A stretch of 64,000 bases of DNA, from contig CAYYIS010000023.1 of assembly GCA_964470965.1 (NCBI GenBank), positions 1 to 64,000 on the forward strand. The letters are read 5' to 3'. Shown piece after piece: positions 1-8,744 of the stretch (within the stretch, counting starts at the first letter, position 1; each line of letters opens with the position of its first letter). This stretch comes from CAYYIS01 sp964470965 (GTDB taxonomy: Bacteria; JAAXHH01; JABIQT01). A model generated the notes under the pieces. The model saw only the letters and a program-made list of their open reading frames with translations, did not search any database and was not told where the DNA came from. A program made the position numbers and the translations under genes.

Positions 1-393
1 GATTTTTACGGTGGCGCTATTGTTCGGGGGGCGGCAAGTGGCCTGGCAGGGGGGATTGGGGCGGCCTTGGCGGACGGCCTTGGCGGATACTTCATCTGGG
101 CACCCTGGACGCTCGTGATAAAGGGTTTCGAGGGATTAATTGCCGGCACACTCGCAGCAAGGATTCCGGATAGATACACCGGAAACAGGAGATATCTCCT
201 TCAAACGCTTGTCTTATTGCTTGCCGGTGGATGGATGACGCTGGGATACTATCTCGCAGGTGCGGTCCTGATGGGCGCCACGGCGGCATTGACGGAGATC
301 CCCGGGAATCTGTTCCAGGTAGGTGCTGGTGTGGTTGTGGCGCTGCCGCTGGCTGCCGGATTGCGCCGTGCCTTAAAACAGGAGTTGTTATGA
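1..393 (+). CDS. ECF transporter S component, 5'-truncated
   Basis: The reading frame is open from the first base of the window to a TGA at 391-393, so the N-terminus is missing. The visible 130 residues are strongly hydrophobic, with the small-residue-rich run AASGLAGGIGAALADGLGGY followed by WAPWTLVIKGFEGLIAG. That pattern is typical of substrate-binding S components of energy-coupling-factor vitamin transporters (RibU-like family), which sit in the inner membrane and capture a vitamin or cofactor precursor for the ECF ATPase module. The ligand cannot be told from this part. The stop overlaps the moaC start as ATGA, so the two genes are probably translationally coupled. A shorter protein from the TTG at 67 is possible but would remove a conserved segment. 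Confidence 0.72.
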   Translation, partial: DFYGGAIVRGAASGLAGGIGAALADGLGGYFIWAPWTLVIKGFEGLIAGTLAARIPDRYTGNRRYLLQTLVLLLAGGWMTLGYYLAGAVLMGATAALTEIPGNLFQVGAGVVVALPLAAGLRRALKQELL

Positions 394-884
394 ATATGAC
401 CCATATCGATGAACACGGCAGAGCTCGGATGGTCGACGTCACGGAAAAGCCGGTGACGCCCCGCCGGGCGGTAGCCTACGGCGAAGTGCAAACCGAGCCG
501 GAAACGATGAGGAAAATAAATCAGAATGAGTTTGCCAAGGGTGATGTGTTGACCGTAGCAAAATTGGCCGGCATCGGTGCTGCCAAGCAGACAGGCAGTT
601 TGATCCCCCTGTGCCACCCCATTCCGCTCACCCATGTGGATCTGGACATCACAACCAACACCAACAAGAATGTAGTAGAGATAAGGGCTACCGCGATCGC
701 CGCTGGAAAGACGGGTGTCGAGATGGAAGCACTTACCGCCGTATCCGTCGCGGCACTTACGGTTTACGATATGTGTAAGGCGGTCGACCGTACCATGACT
801 ATCACATCTGTGATGCTGATCGAAAAACATGGTGGGAAGAGCGGGGCATTCGTTCGTCCCGGGTGGCAAGCATCCGGGACCTGA
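390..884 (+). CDS. moaC: cyclic pyranopterin monophosphate synthase MoaC
   Basis: The 164-residue protein matches MoaC in length and motifs: LIPLCHPIPL with the conserved Cys-His, and GVEMEALTAVSVAALTVYDM followed by CKAVD. MoaC converts the MoaA product to cyclic pyranopterin monophosphate, a cytoplasmic step of molybdenum cofactor synthesis. Start ATG 390 is chosen because AGGAG at 380-384 lies 5 nt upstream; ATG 396 in the same frame is an alternative. It overlaps the upstream ECF S-component gene by 4 nt. No other moa/mog gene is nearby, so the cofactor pathway must be encoded elsewhere. Confidence 0.93.
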   Translation: MNMTHIDEHGRARMVDVTEKPVTPRRAVAYGEVQTEPETMRKINQNEFAKGDVLTVAKLAGIGAAKQTGSLIPLCHPIPLTHVDLDITTNTNKNVVEIRATAIAAGKTGVEMEALTAVSVAALTVYDMCKAVDRTMTITSVMLIEKHGGKSGAFVRPGWQASGT

Positions 885-1041
885 TGCGGAATCCCCCATA
901 CTTGTGTCGGCTGATTCCGCTTGACGCCCCCCATTTTCCTTGTTACTCTATTTGAAATTGTCCAAGTTGAATATAGAGACAAAGTCGATTTGTTGGATAG
1001 TATCATTCGCACATTGTGGGCACGCAGAGATGTTGGTATAA

Positions 1042-1293
1042 ATGCCACGTATTTACCTTCCTCTAATCAGTTCTGAAGACAAACTTGTATTAATGTGCGT
1101 CGGTGCGATCATTGTATTGTGGCTGATCTGGTCTTTCCTTTCCAATTCAAAATGGGCGAATTTACTCAAGACCTTCCAGATTGAAGACTGGCTCTGGCGG
1201 AAGCATGGCGTTACAGTTCCGGGTGTCTTTTTTATGATGTTTATCATGCTGGTCGTACTGTATATCGTCTGGCTCTCGCTCGGGCAATTATGA
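1042..1293 (+). CDS. small two-helix membrane protein, unknown function
   Basis: An 83-residue protein with two predicted membrane segments (about residues 14-33 and 60-80) joined by a polar loop, LLKTFQIEDWLWRKHGV. No family was recognised. It precedes the SdpI-like gene by 25 nt on the same strand, which suggests co-transcription. The start has only a weak upstream purine run, so start choice is uncertain. Codon use and hydrophobic patterning suggest a real gene, but the function is unknown. Confidence 0.55.
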   Translation: MPRIYLPLISSEDKLVLMCVGAIIVLWLIWSFLSNSKWANLLKTFQIEDWLWRKHGVTVPGVFFMMFIMLVVLYIVWLSLGQL

Positions 1294-1318
1294 TTTACCC
1301 CAACAGGATCTATTAACC

Positions 1319-1969
1319 ATGACCAGTCGCTGGTTTGGCTTGGTAATAATCGCGTGCATGAGTCTGTTCGCGCTCTGGGCGTTCCCTTCCATCCAGACAC
1401 CCGTGCCGATACATTCGAACGAGATGGCACAAGTCGATCTCTGGGCTTCTCCGTTCGAATCCGTCATCCTCCCGCCTGTTCTGGGGCTGATTTTCTATTC
1501 GTTCATGCTCGCCAACCGGCCCCGTCGGTATCTGACAGCACATGAACAATATATGGATCGTATTTCCTGGCTTTTTTTAAATATCGTGCTTGCAGTACTC
1601 TGTGTGATGTACATCGCCCTTTTAGGCCGGTCTCTCGGATGGGTCGCCGAAGTGAGGAGGGCGGTTGTCCTGGCCTTTGGCCTGGCAACGATAATACTCA
1701 GTTTTTATTTGCCTAAGGTCAGATCGCACCAATGGCCGGGTATCCGAACCCCCTGGACCCTTTCCAATTCAGTCATCTGGAACAAAACCCATTGCTTCGC
1801 CCAATGGAGTTTTCTGGTTGGCGGGTTGATGATATGCGGCGCAGCCTGGCTACAAAAGCCTTACCGGCGTGACCTTTCCATGTTGGGATTCATCGTGGCA
1901 GTGGTAATACCTATCCTTTATTCATATATCATCTGGCGGCGCGACATTTGGCGATCCCGGCGTAGATGA
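1319..1969 (+). CDS. SdpI/YhfL-family integral membrane protein
   Basis: A 216-residue protein with about six hydrophobic segments. Residues around 140-155 contain GIRTPWTLSNSVIWNKTH, the signature of the SdpI/YhfL family, where a G-[IV]-[RK]-TPWT-L-x(5)-W-x-x-TH block precedes the last helices. In Bacillus, SdpI gives immunity to the SdpC toxin and sequesters a repressor; most homologues in other phyla have no known role. No toxin or ArsR-type autorepressor gene lies next to it, so an immunity role is not supported here. It is probably co-transcribed with the small membrane protein upstream. Confidence 0.7.
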   Translation: MTSRWFGLVIIACMSLFALWAFPSIQTPVPIHSNEMAQVDLWASPFESVILPPVLGLIFYSFMLANRPRRYLTAHEQYMDRISWLFLNIVLAVLCVMYIALLGRSLGWVAEVRRAVVLAFGLATIILSFYLPKVRSHQWPGIRTPWTLSNSVIWNKTHCFAQWSFLVGGLMICGAAWLQKPYRRDLSMLGFIVAVVIPILYSYIIWRRDIWRSRRR

Positions 1970-2049
1970 TTCTCGCGTCCTGGCTCTTCCTCCCCGTGAA
2001 CACATCCTTGTAGTGTCCTGGGATTTATCCAATTTGCACCAATTACCTG

Positions 2050-2077
2050 TTGACAGTCGTATAGTAATTCGTATTAT
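2050..2077 (+). promoter_or_regulatory. putative sigma-70 promoter of the arginine operon
   Basis: TTGACA at 2050-2055 and TATTAT at 2072-2077 are separated by 16 bp, in an AT-rich intergenic region directly upstream of argR. It is the only good -35/-10 pair seen ahead of the operon. It places the ARG-box-like sites just downstream of the expected transcription start. Confidence 0.55.
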
Positions 2078-2090
2078 TGTACCTTTGGTC

Positions 2091-2123
2091 GAATATTTAT
2101 TCTAGTCAATCTAATATTTATTT
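2091..2123 (+). promoter_or_regulatory. tandem ARG-box-like ArgR operators
   Basis: Two sites resemble the core of the E. coli ARG box (GAAT-4W-ATTC). GAATATTTATTC at 2091-2102 matches the core at every position. TAATATTTATTT at 2112-2123 keeps the central ten positions. Their starts are 21 bp apart, the same two-helical-turn spacing seen between paired ARG boxes of E. coli operators. They lie between the putative -10 and the argR ATG, so ArgR bound there would autoregulate the whole operon. The base match is direct; regulation is inferred. AT-richness makes a chance match possible for the second box. Confidence 0.6.
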
Positions 2124-2135
2124 CAAAATGCATTT

Positions 2136-2612
2136 ATGAAATCGAAAAAACTCAGGCAGAAATATATACTCCGCATCATGGACGGTAGGCACTTCCATAC
2201 TCAACAGGAAGTTGCCGAGGCGTTGAGGCAGAACGGATTCGATGTCAGCCAGTCAACGCTGTCGAAAGACTTCAAGGAACTGAACCTGGTAAAAACCATT
2301 GCACCGGATGGCTCGTTTAAGTACGTTCTGCCTCAGTTTTTCGACCGTGAGATACGCGCGGGTTCAATTCATCGTGAGCTAGAGGATTTCGTGACGGAGG
2401 TAGACCTGGCGGGACAGATGGTAGTGATAAAAACCGCACCTGGCAACGCTGCCGGGGTTTGCGAGACCATAGATCGTGCGGGGTGGAATGAGTTAGTAGG
2501 CACCATAGCAGGTGATAACACCATCTTCCTGGTATGCAGAACGCCGGATCAGGCCGACAGACTGGTAACACGCATATACGGAATTATGAATGGAAAGAGA
2601 GACTCGGAATGA
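2136..2612 (+). CDS. argR: arginine repressor ArgR
   Basis: A 158-residue protein with the two-domain ArgR layout. An N-terminal winged helix-turn-helix (about residues 5-70) includes TQQEVAEALRQNGFDVSQST and the LSKDFKEL recognition segment. A C-terminal oligomerisation and L-arginine-binding domain (about 85-155) includes VVIKTAPGNAAGVCETID and the AGDNTIFLV segment that corresponds to the arginine-binding aspartate region. ArgR hexamers bind ARG boxes when arginine is abundant. It is the first gene of the arg operon and overlaps argC by 4 nt. No clear Shine-Dalgarno precedes ATG 2136; the upstream ATG at 2128 runs directly into a stop. Confidence 0.93.
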   Translation: MKSKKLRQKYILRIMDGRHFHTQQEVAEALRQNGFDVSQSTLSKDFKELNLVKTIAPDGSFKYVLPQFFDREIRAGSIHRELEDFVTEVDLAGQMVVIKTAPGNAAGVCETIDRAGWNELVGTIAGDNTIFLVCRTPDQADRLVTRIYGIMNGKRDSE

Positions 2613-3625
2613 TTGCAGCAGGCATTGTGGGGGCCACCGGGTACACGGGTATTGAGCTGTACGGGCTAGTGAGCCGCCATCCTCAATTGCAGGTGGCGTT
2701 TGCTACATCAGAGCAATACAGGGGGCAACAACTGAGCGAAGTTTTTCCACACATCGACAGAAACCATGACATAACGCTCACCGCCTCAGGCGATATAGGT
2801 GGCATAGCGGTAGATGTGGTTTTTTTCTGTACACCCGACGGTGTGGCGATGGAACAGGCGCCACGGTTTCTCGGCCGGGGTGTTCGGGTTATCGATGTGA
2901 GTCCGGATTTCCGTTTCGACACATGCGAAGTGTATACAGCCTGGTACAAGCGGGAGCATCATTCACCGGCTCTCTTGAAACAGGCGGTGTACGGGATACC
3001 CGAGTTGAACAGGTCCCGGATCAGGGATGCATCGTTGATCGGCAATCCGGGATGCTATCCTACCAGTGTGGTGCTCGGGCTGGCGCCGTTGCTGAAGGCG
3101 GGAGCGATCGATCCGAAGCACATTATCGTGGATGCCAAATCCGGTGTCAGCGGCGCGGGCCGGGGGCTGAAACTGAGGAATTTGTACGTTGAGGTGAACG
3201 ACAGCATCGCCCCGTACAATATCGGTCATACGCACCGGCATGTGGGGGAGATCGAGCAGGAACTCGCAAAACTCGCCGGGTCCCATCCCTTCGTCATTTT
3301 TTCACCTCACCTGACGCCCATGAATAGGGGACTCCTTTCGACGATATACGTGCGTCTTAAGAGTGACCTGCCTACAGATGAGCTGCATCGTCTATACGAA
3401 CGGATGTATCAGGATGAACCGTTCGTGCGCCTTCAAGACTGCCAGCCGGAAACGCGGTTTGTGGCGGGCACCAATTTTTGCGACATCAAGATACAGCGGA
3501 TCGAAAGCACGGACCAGATCATCGTAACCAGCGCTATCGACAATTTAGTAAAAGGCGCAGCCGGTCAGGCGGTTCAGAACATGAATGTAATGTACGGATT
3601 CGGTGAAACAGTGGGATTAATGTAG
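2609..3625 (+). CDS. argC: N-acetyl-gamma-glutamyl-phosphate reductase ArgC
   Basis: 338 residues, the usual ArgC length. An N-terminal NAD(P)-binding Rossmann motif, GIVGATGYTG, begins at residue 5. The active-site segment GNPGCYPT carries the catalytic cysteine, and HTHRHVGEIEQEL and DNLVKGAAGQAVQNMN are the other conserved blocks. The enzyme reduces N-acetylglutamyl 5-phosphate to the semialdehyde in the cytoplasm. Start ATG 2609 overlaps the argR stop (ATGA), which implies translational coupling. A longer frame beginning at 2534 lies inside argR and is rejected. Confidence 0.95.
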   Translation: MIAAGIVGATGYTGIELYGLVSRHPQLQVAFATSEQYRGQQLSEVFPHIDRNHDITLTASGDIGGIAVDVVFFCTPDGVAMEQAPRFLGRGVRVIDVSPDFRFDTCEVYTAWYKREHHSPALLKQAVYGIPELNRSRIRDASLIGNPGCYPTSVVLGLAPLLKAGAIDPKHIIVDAKSGVSGAGRGLKLRNLYVEVNDSIAPYNIGHTHRHVGEIEQELAKLAGSHPFVIFSPHLTPMNRGLLSTIYVRLKSDLPTDELHRLYERMYQDEPFVRLQDCQPETRFVAGTNFCDIKIQRIESTDQIIVTSAIDNLVKGAAGQAVQNMNVMYGFGETVGLM

Positions 3626-3647
3626 TATTGTATTTTATGGTTGGTGA

Positions 3648-4436
3648 ATGAATAAGACAGTAGTGATAAAAATCGGCGGGGCCACCATAGACCAGGCCGG
3701 AGTCATGGAGGAGTTGGCAGAAGACCTTCATCAGCTGGAAGGTCTATTTCCCATCATCGTTCATGGGGGCGGCGTGGAGATCGGCCGGTACCTTGAAATG
3801 CTGGGAAAGGAGTTTACCTTCGTCAAGGGCCTTCGGGTGACGGACGAGGACATGGTGGATGTGGTGGAAATGGTACTGTCCGGCCGGGTCAATAAACAGG
3901 TGGTGTCGCTGCTCGGCCGGCACGGAGTACGTGCCATCGGCGTCAGTGGCAAGGATCTCGGACTTCTACGGGCAGATAAATACTATCAGGATGGCACCGA
4001 TATCGGTTTTGTGGGGTCCATCAAGGCGGTTGATGTCTCCCTGTTCGAAATGTGCGCTGCCCATGGAGTGATACCGGTGGTTTCACCCATTTCGTACGGG
4101 GACGATGGTGCGACTTACAATGTTAATGCGGACCACGCAGCACTGGAAGTGGCCCGGGCGTTAACCTGCGAAGATCTGGTCTTCATATCGGACGTTCCCG
4201 GCATCTACCGGGACGATGGCAGCACGATACCTCACCTGACGCCCTCTCTCATGTATCAATTGATCGACTCCGGTGAAATTACCGGCGGTATGATTCCGAA
4301 AGTGCAATCTGCGGTAAAGTGCGTCCAGCAGGGTGTCCACCGCGCCCGCATTATCGCATGGCATGGCCCGGATACGCTGACAAACGAACTGGCTTCACCA
4401 GAGAGTGTTTACGGTACGGTTGTCACGACAGAGTAA
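3648..4436 (+). CDS. argB: acetylglutamate kinase ArgB
   Basis: 262 residues of the amino-acid-kinase fold. The ATP-binding lysine lies in VVIKIGGA (Lys8), IIVHGGGVEIG is the N-acetylglutamate-binding loop, NVNADHAALEVARAL the substrate-contact helix, and FISDVPGI is also present. It phosphorylates N-acetylglutamate, the second step of arginine synthesis and often the feedback-controlled one. The protein lacks the longer N-terminal helix found in hexameric, arginine-inhibited NAGKs, so feedback inhibition may be weak. That is inference from length. It follows argC by 22 nt. Confidence 0.94.
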   Translation: MNKTVVIKIGGATIDQAGVMEELAEDLHQLEGLFPIIVHGGGVEIGRYLEMLGKEFTFVKGLRVTDEDMVDVVEMVLSGRVNKQVVSLLGRHGVRAIGVSGKDLGLLRADKYYQDGTDIGFVGSIKAVDVSLFEMCAAHGVIPVVSPISYGDDGATYNVNADHAALEVARALTCEDLVFISDVPGIYRDDGSTIPHLTPSLMYQLIDSGEITGGMIPKVQSAVKCVQQGVHRARIIAWHGPDTLTNELASPESVYGTVVTTE

Positions 4437-4480
4437 ATGTTATTCGGAAAGGGTTTCGAAATTTTCATCAGGAGAATTAC

Positions 4481-5689
4481 ATGACAACGCAGGAAATACT
4501 CGATACGGAACGGCAGTATCTGGCACCCACATATGGACGGCCTCCGATCGTTCTGGACCGCGGTTCGGGGATGTATCTTTACGATCTGGAGGGCAACCGG
4601 TATCTCGATTTTATCGGCGGGATTGCCGTTAACTCGCTCGGTCATACCGTACCGGAAATTATCGGCGCATTGTCGCAGCAGTCGGCCAAGTTGATGCATG
4701 TGTCCAACCTGTACCACACCGAACCGCACGCGGTGCTCGCGCAGATGCTCGTGGAGAACTCATTTACGTCAAAAGTGTTCTTCTGCAACAGCGGCTCCGA
4801 GTCCATAGAGGCTGCACTGAAATTTTCCCGTCGCTGGGCCTATGGCGAGGGCGGGGATGCAAAGCATGAGATCGTCTCTTTCGAGCATTCGTTCCACGGA
4901 CGGACATATGGCGCCATCAGTGCTACCGCCCAGCCCAAGTATCACGAAGGTTTCATGCCGATCCTTCCGGGTATGGTTTACCTGCCGTTCAACGATGCCG
5001 CCGCACTCGATCAGGCCATTTCGAAGGATAAGACTGCGGCGGTCATCGTGGAACCCCTGCAGGGCGAGGGTGGTGTAAATCCGGCCCAGGAGGGATTCCT
5101 CACCATGATCCGTAACCTGTGTGATGAGAGAAACGTTGCGCTGATCTTCGACGAGATCCAGTGTGGCCTGTGCCGGACGGGTAAGTTGTTTGCCTACCAG
5201 CACCACGGTATTGAACCGGATGTCATGACGCTGGCCAAACCTCTGGGTGGCGGCCTGCCCATCGGAGCGGTTCTAATGAAGCCGCATATCGCAGATCAGT
5301 TGAAACCGGGGCTGCACGGCTCCACTTTTGGTGCCAATCCGGTAGTATGCCATGTGGCCACGGCCGTAGTGAAGAAGATGCTCGATGATGACATTGCGGG
5401 CAAGGCTGCAGCGTCTGGAAAAGCGTTGATGGACGGGCTCAAAATGCTGCAGAAGAGACATCCGGAGATTAAAGATATCAGAGGTCTCGGTTTGCTGGTA
5501 GGCGTGGAGTTCGAAGGAGAAGTGTCCGGAATAGTCTCCGCATGCCAAGAAAAAGGCCTGTTGGTCGGCTCGGCGGGGACTAATGTACTCCGCTGCGCAC
5601 CGGCGCTGACCATCGGTCAGGCGCACATTGACGAAGCGATAGCCATCATAGGTGACGTGCTCGACGGCCGTGGAGAAACTGATGCCTGA
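4481..5689 (+). CDS. argD: acetylornithine aminotransferase ArgD
   Basis: 402 residues, class III PLP aminotransferase. The N-terminal block RGSGMYLYDLEGNRYLDFIG, the PLP-phosphate region FCNSGSESIEAALKFSRRW, the cofactor aspartate in LIFDEIQCGL and the Schiff-base lysine in TLAKPLGGGLPIGA are all present. It transfers the amino group of glutamate to N-acetylglutamate semialdehyde, giving N-acetylornithine. Start ATG 4481 is set by AGGAG at 4470-4474. Upstream in-frame sequence overlaps argB and is not family-like. It overlaps argH by 8 nt. Confidence 0.94.
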   Translation: MTTQEILDTERQYLAPTYGRPPIVLDRGSGMYLYDLEGNRYLDFIGGIAVNSLGHTVPEIIGALSQQSAKLMHVSNLYHTEPHAVLAQMLVENSFTSKVFFCNSGSESIEAALKFSRRWAYGEGGDAKHEIVSFEHSFHGRTYGAISATAQPKYHEGFMPILPGMVYLPFNDAAALDQAISKDKTAAVIVEPLQGEGGVNPAQEGFLTMIRNLCDERNVALIFDEIQCGLCRTGKLFAYQHHGIEPDVMTLAKPLGGGLPIGAVLMKPHIADQLKPGLHGSTFGANPVVCHVATAVVKKMLDDDIAGKAAASGKALMDGLKMLQKRHPEIKDIRGLGLLVGVEFEGEVSGIVSACQEKGLLVGSAGTNVLRCAPALTIGQAHIDEAIAIIGDVLDGRGETDA

Positions 5690-7043
5690 AAATAACGCTT
5701 ACGACGGGGCGTTAAAACGCTTGATGGACGACTTCCACGCGTCAATAGATGTGGACCGGCGCTTGTACCGGGTCGACATCCGGGGAAGTATCGCGTATGC
5801 GCGCGGACTCGAGAAGATTGGGGTAATTACGTGTGCAGAATGTGAAGCCATTACCGCCGGCCTTCGGGAAGTCGAGGCGGAGATCGAGAACGGCTCCTAT
5901 GAACTGACCCGAGATCTCGAAGACATCCACATGGCGATCGAAAAGCGCCTGGTCGAAAGAATCGGTCCTGCAGGTGGAAAGCTTCATACCGGGCGCAGCA
6001 GGAATGACCAGATCGCCACGGACGAACGTATCTATCTGCGTGAGACCATCGACCATATTACGGATCAGATCACTGGGTGTCAGAGGGCGCTACATGCGCT
6101 GGCAGAGCGCACCCTGGATGTGGTCTTTCCCGGCTACACCCATCTGCAGCAGGCGCAGCCGATTCGGTTCGCCCAGTATGCCTTGGCGCTGATGACAGGT
6201 CTGGAGCGGGATAAAGGAAGGTTTCTAGATTGTCGGAAGCGGGTTGATATCCTGCCTCTGGGTTCCGGTGCCATGGCCGGCAGTGCGTTCCCACTGGACC
6301 GGGCATTTCTGGCTGACGAACTGGGGTTTTCGGAGGTGTCGCCCAACAGTTTGGACGCGGTCAGCGATCGGGATTTCATCGCCGAGTTTCTGAGTGCATG
6401 CGGCATCCTGATGATCCATTTGAGCCGGGCCTGCGAGGATCTGATCGTCTGGTCGTCCACCGAATTCAATTATATCCGCATGCACGCGCGCCTGGCAACG
6501 GGCAGCAGTATCATGCCGCAGAAGAAGAATCCGGATGCGGCCGAACTGCTGCGGGGAAAATCCGGTCGAGTGATCGGTGATTTGGTTACCATCTTGACTC
6601 TGCTCAAGGGTTTACCTCACGCCTACAACAAAGATATGCAGGAAGACAAAGAGCCGCTGTTCGACGCTATCGATACGGTGACTGCAGGATTGCAGGTTTT
6701 TACCGCTATTTGGGAAACGCTCGAGGTGAACGAAGATCGGGTGTCGGCCAGTATGGACGACGCGATGCTGGCGACCGATCTGGCCGACTATCTGACGCAG
6801 TGTGGCGTGCCTTTCCGGGAAGGGCATGGTATCGTGGCTGCTCTCGTGGATGAATCGATAGAACAGTGTTGTAATCTGCGGGATCTAGATCCTGAGGTAT
6901 ACCTGCGCTTCTCCGAACACCTCGATACACGATCGATCGACAGTCTGAAATTCGTCGACAGCGCCGACAAAAGGGATGTGCCTGGCGGCACCTCGCGCCG
7001 TTCGATTCTCGAACAGATCGAACAGGCGCGGGTGTTAATTTAG
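5682..7043 (+). CDS. argH: argininosuccinate lyase ArgH
   Basis: 453 residues of the fumarase/aspartase superfamily. The signature GSSIMPQKKNPD carries the catalytic serine loop. TGRSRNDQIATD and GYTHLQQAQPIRFA (catalytic His region) are also present. It cleaves argininosuccinate to arginine and fumarate. Start ATG 5682 overlaps the argD stop by 8 nt. argG and argF, needed to make argininosuccinate, are not in this window, so the pathway is split between loci. Confidence 0.95.
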   Translation: MPENNAYDGALKRLMDDFHASIDVDRRLYRVDIRGSIAYARGLEKIGVITCAECEAITAGLREVEAEIENGSYELTRDLEDIHMAIEKRLVERIGPAGGKLHTGRSRNDQIATDERIYLRETIDHITDQITGCQRALHALAERTLDVVFPGYTHLQQAQPIRFAQYALALMTGLERDKGRFLDCRKRVDILPLGSGAMAGSAFPLDRAFLADELGFSEVSPNSLDAVSDRDFIAEFLSACGILMIHLSRACEDLIVWSSTEFNYIRMHARLATGSSIMPQKKNPDAAELLRGKSGRVIGDLVTILTLLKGLPHAYNKDMQEDKEPLFDAIDTVTAGLQVFTAIWETLEVNEDRVSASMDDAMLATDLADYLTQCGVPFREGHGIVAALVDESIEQCCNLRDLDPEVYLRFSEHLDTRSIDSLKFVDSADKRDVPGGTSRRSILEQIEQARVLI

Positions 7044-7055
7044 GGAGCTTACTCG

Positions 7056-7592
7056 GTGATCGTAAGAAGAGCTGTTATCGGCGATGTTGCGGGCATCCTG
7101 GAGGTGATTCAGCCGTATGTGGATGACGATACAGTCCTGCCGGTACCGGTGTATAAACTGTATGAGCGGATAAGGGATTTCTACGTGACCGAAGAGGACG
7201 GTAGAATCACCGGTTGCGGATCGCTTATGATTATGTGGCACGATCTGGCGGAAGTAAGATCGCTCGTGGTTCGCCGAGGCCATCAGGGAGGTGGTGCCGG
7301 GCGTAAAATCGTTGAAGCACTGATTCAAGATGCGCGTACGCTCGGCATTGCCAGTCTCTTCGCGCTGACCTACCAGACTGAATTTTTCCTGCGCCTTGGT
7401 TTTCAAGTGGTGCCTAAGGAAAAGCTCCCTCACAAAGTCTGGAAAGACTGCACCTACTGCGCTAAATTCACACACTGTGACGAAATCCCCGTGGAACTGG
7501 TCCTGGTCCCGGAGTCGGATAGAAATACAGATGCTTCCCATCCTCTCCTGCCGCCCGATCCGAATCTGTTAATGCCCATTCCGGCAGATTAG
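7056..7592 (+). CDS. argA: N-acetylglutamate synthase, short GNAT type
   Basis: 178 residues with a single GNAT fold. The acetyl-CoA loop is VRRGHQGGGAGRKIVEALI. The C-terminal segment PHKVWKDCTYCAKFTHCDEI, with its paired cysteines, is characteristic of the stand-alone N-acetylglutamate synthase branch. The enzyme supplies N-acetylglutamate for ArgB. It starts with GTG at 7056, 12 nt after argH, with GGGAG just upstream. The kinase-like domain of classical E. coli ArgA is absent. The family and operon position support the call; the symbol is by function rather than homology to long ArgA. Confidence 0.82.
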   Translation: MIVRRAVIGDVAGILEVIQPYVDDDTVLPVPVYKLYERIRDFYVTEEDGRITGCGSLMIMWHDLAEVRSLVVRRGHQGGGAGRKIVEALIQDARTLGIASLFALTYQTEFFLRLGFQVVPKEKLPHKVWKDCTYCAKFTHCDEIPVELVLVPESDRNTDASHPLLPPDPNLLMPIPAD

Positions 7593-7597
7593 CAGGT

Positions 7598-8716
7598 ATG
7601 CCGTTTATGCCCGTTCCCGATGCCAACCTACTGTCTCAACTCCAATGGTGGCTCAAGCTCCCGCCCACCAACCTGATCGAACGGAGTGACCATCTGCGTT
7701 TCCGGCATGCGCTTTACCTGATGGTCCATCAGACGGCTACCGTTCTGTTCGGTATGAACGGGCTGGATGAGGGGCCGGTTTTCCCCTCCTGTCTTTCCGA
7801 TGCCCGGGTGCGTCTAGATGCCTTACCGGTGGGGCCGGTCGGAAGTGGGACTCGTCTCGAACAGGTGGTCACCACAGGGGCCAACATGCAGGCCTGGGAG
7901 TATGCATCGGAGCTCATGTATGAAGTCGTATCTCTGGCGGATGTTTCCATCACACCGGCACCTGCTTTACGACACCGGTCTCCTGATTCACTTCGCACCA
8001 TGGCTGAAGAGGTAGCCTACCAATATAACGGACTCAGGGATATCGACGCGATTGCCCTTTCCGGTTCATTAGCGCGCGAGATGGCGGACCAGGGATCTGA
8101 CGTAGACTTGAGTATTTTCTGCCAATCGCCACCGCCAGAGATCGCCCGGCGTCAGATGCTGGAATGTATGGGGCGCGTACAGGACCTCCTCATCGAACCG
8201 GCTTGCGATACGTTTCGAATCGATGGCACACTCATCCACGTAAGGTTCTGGGATTCCGGTGAAGTGGGCAATATGCTCGACGCAATGCCATCGATGCCGG
8301 AAAATCTATTTCTCGCAGAGGATCTACAACTGTGCGTCCCCCTCCACGATCGGCATCATCGGCTCTCCGGGTGGCAATCGGGCCTGCGGTTTTTTCCGGG
8401 TGCCCTCATTAAATCCATAATCCAACCTGCCCTGGAGCGCCGGGAGACGTTCAACCGCCTGTGGCGCGAAGCCGGTGACCGCCGTGATCTGATCCACCGA
8501 TACTGCCTGGCCTGCCAGGCAGTCAACGACTGGCTCATCGCTCTGTTTGCCCGTAACCACCGGTTCCTCTCCACACCTCGATGGATACATCGGGAGCTGC
8601 CCTCCCTCCCCTTCCTGCCTGACCAAAGTGAAAAATGCCTCCATGCCCTCGTTGCACCAATAAGTCAGGAAGACAACCGATGGTCCCTGCTGGGTTCGAT
8701 GTGGAGGCAAATATAA
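7598..8716 (+). CDS. MNT-type nucleotidyltransferase domain protein
   Basis: 372 residues. The middle carries a nucleotidyltransferase motif, ALSGSLAREMADQGSDVDLS (about residues 148-167), with the GS helix-start and the metal-binding D-x-D. The C-terminal third (FFPGALIKSIIQPALERRET and on) is helical, as in DUF4037-type partners. The N-terminal 130 residues are not recognised. It starts 5 nt after the acetyltransferase gene and is probably the last gene of the arg operon, although a link to arginine metabolism is not evident. Function may be nucleotidyl transfer to a small molecule or protein. Confidence 0.6.
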   Translation: MPFMPVPDANLLSQLQWWLKLPPTNLIERSDHLRFRHALYLMVHQTATVLFGMNGLDEGPVFPSCLSDARVRLDALPVGPVGSGTRLEQVVTTGANMQAWEYASELMYEVVSLADVSITPAPALRHRSPDSLRTMAEEVAYQYNGLRDIDAIALSGSLAREMADQGSDVDLSIFCQSPPPEIARRQMLECMGRVQDLLIEPACDTFRIDGTLIHVRFWDSGEVGNMLDAMPSMPENLFLAEDLQLCVPLHDRHHRLSGWQSGLRFFPGALIKSIIQPALERRETFNRLWREAGDRRDLIHRYCLACQAVNDWLIALFARNHRFLSTPRWIHRELPSLPFLPDQSEKCLHALVAPISQEDNRWSLLGSMWRQI

Positions 8717-8744
8717 GTGTTTAACACAGAAGTATTAAAAGCGC

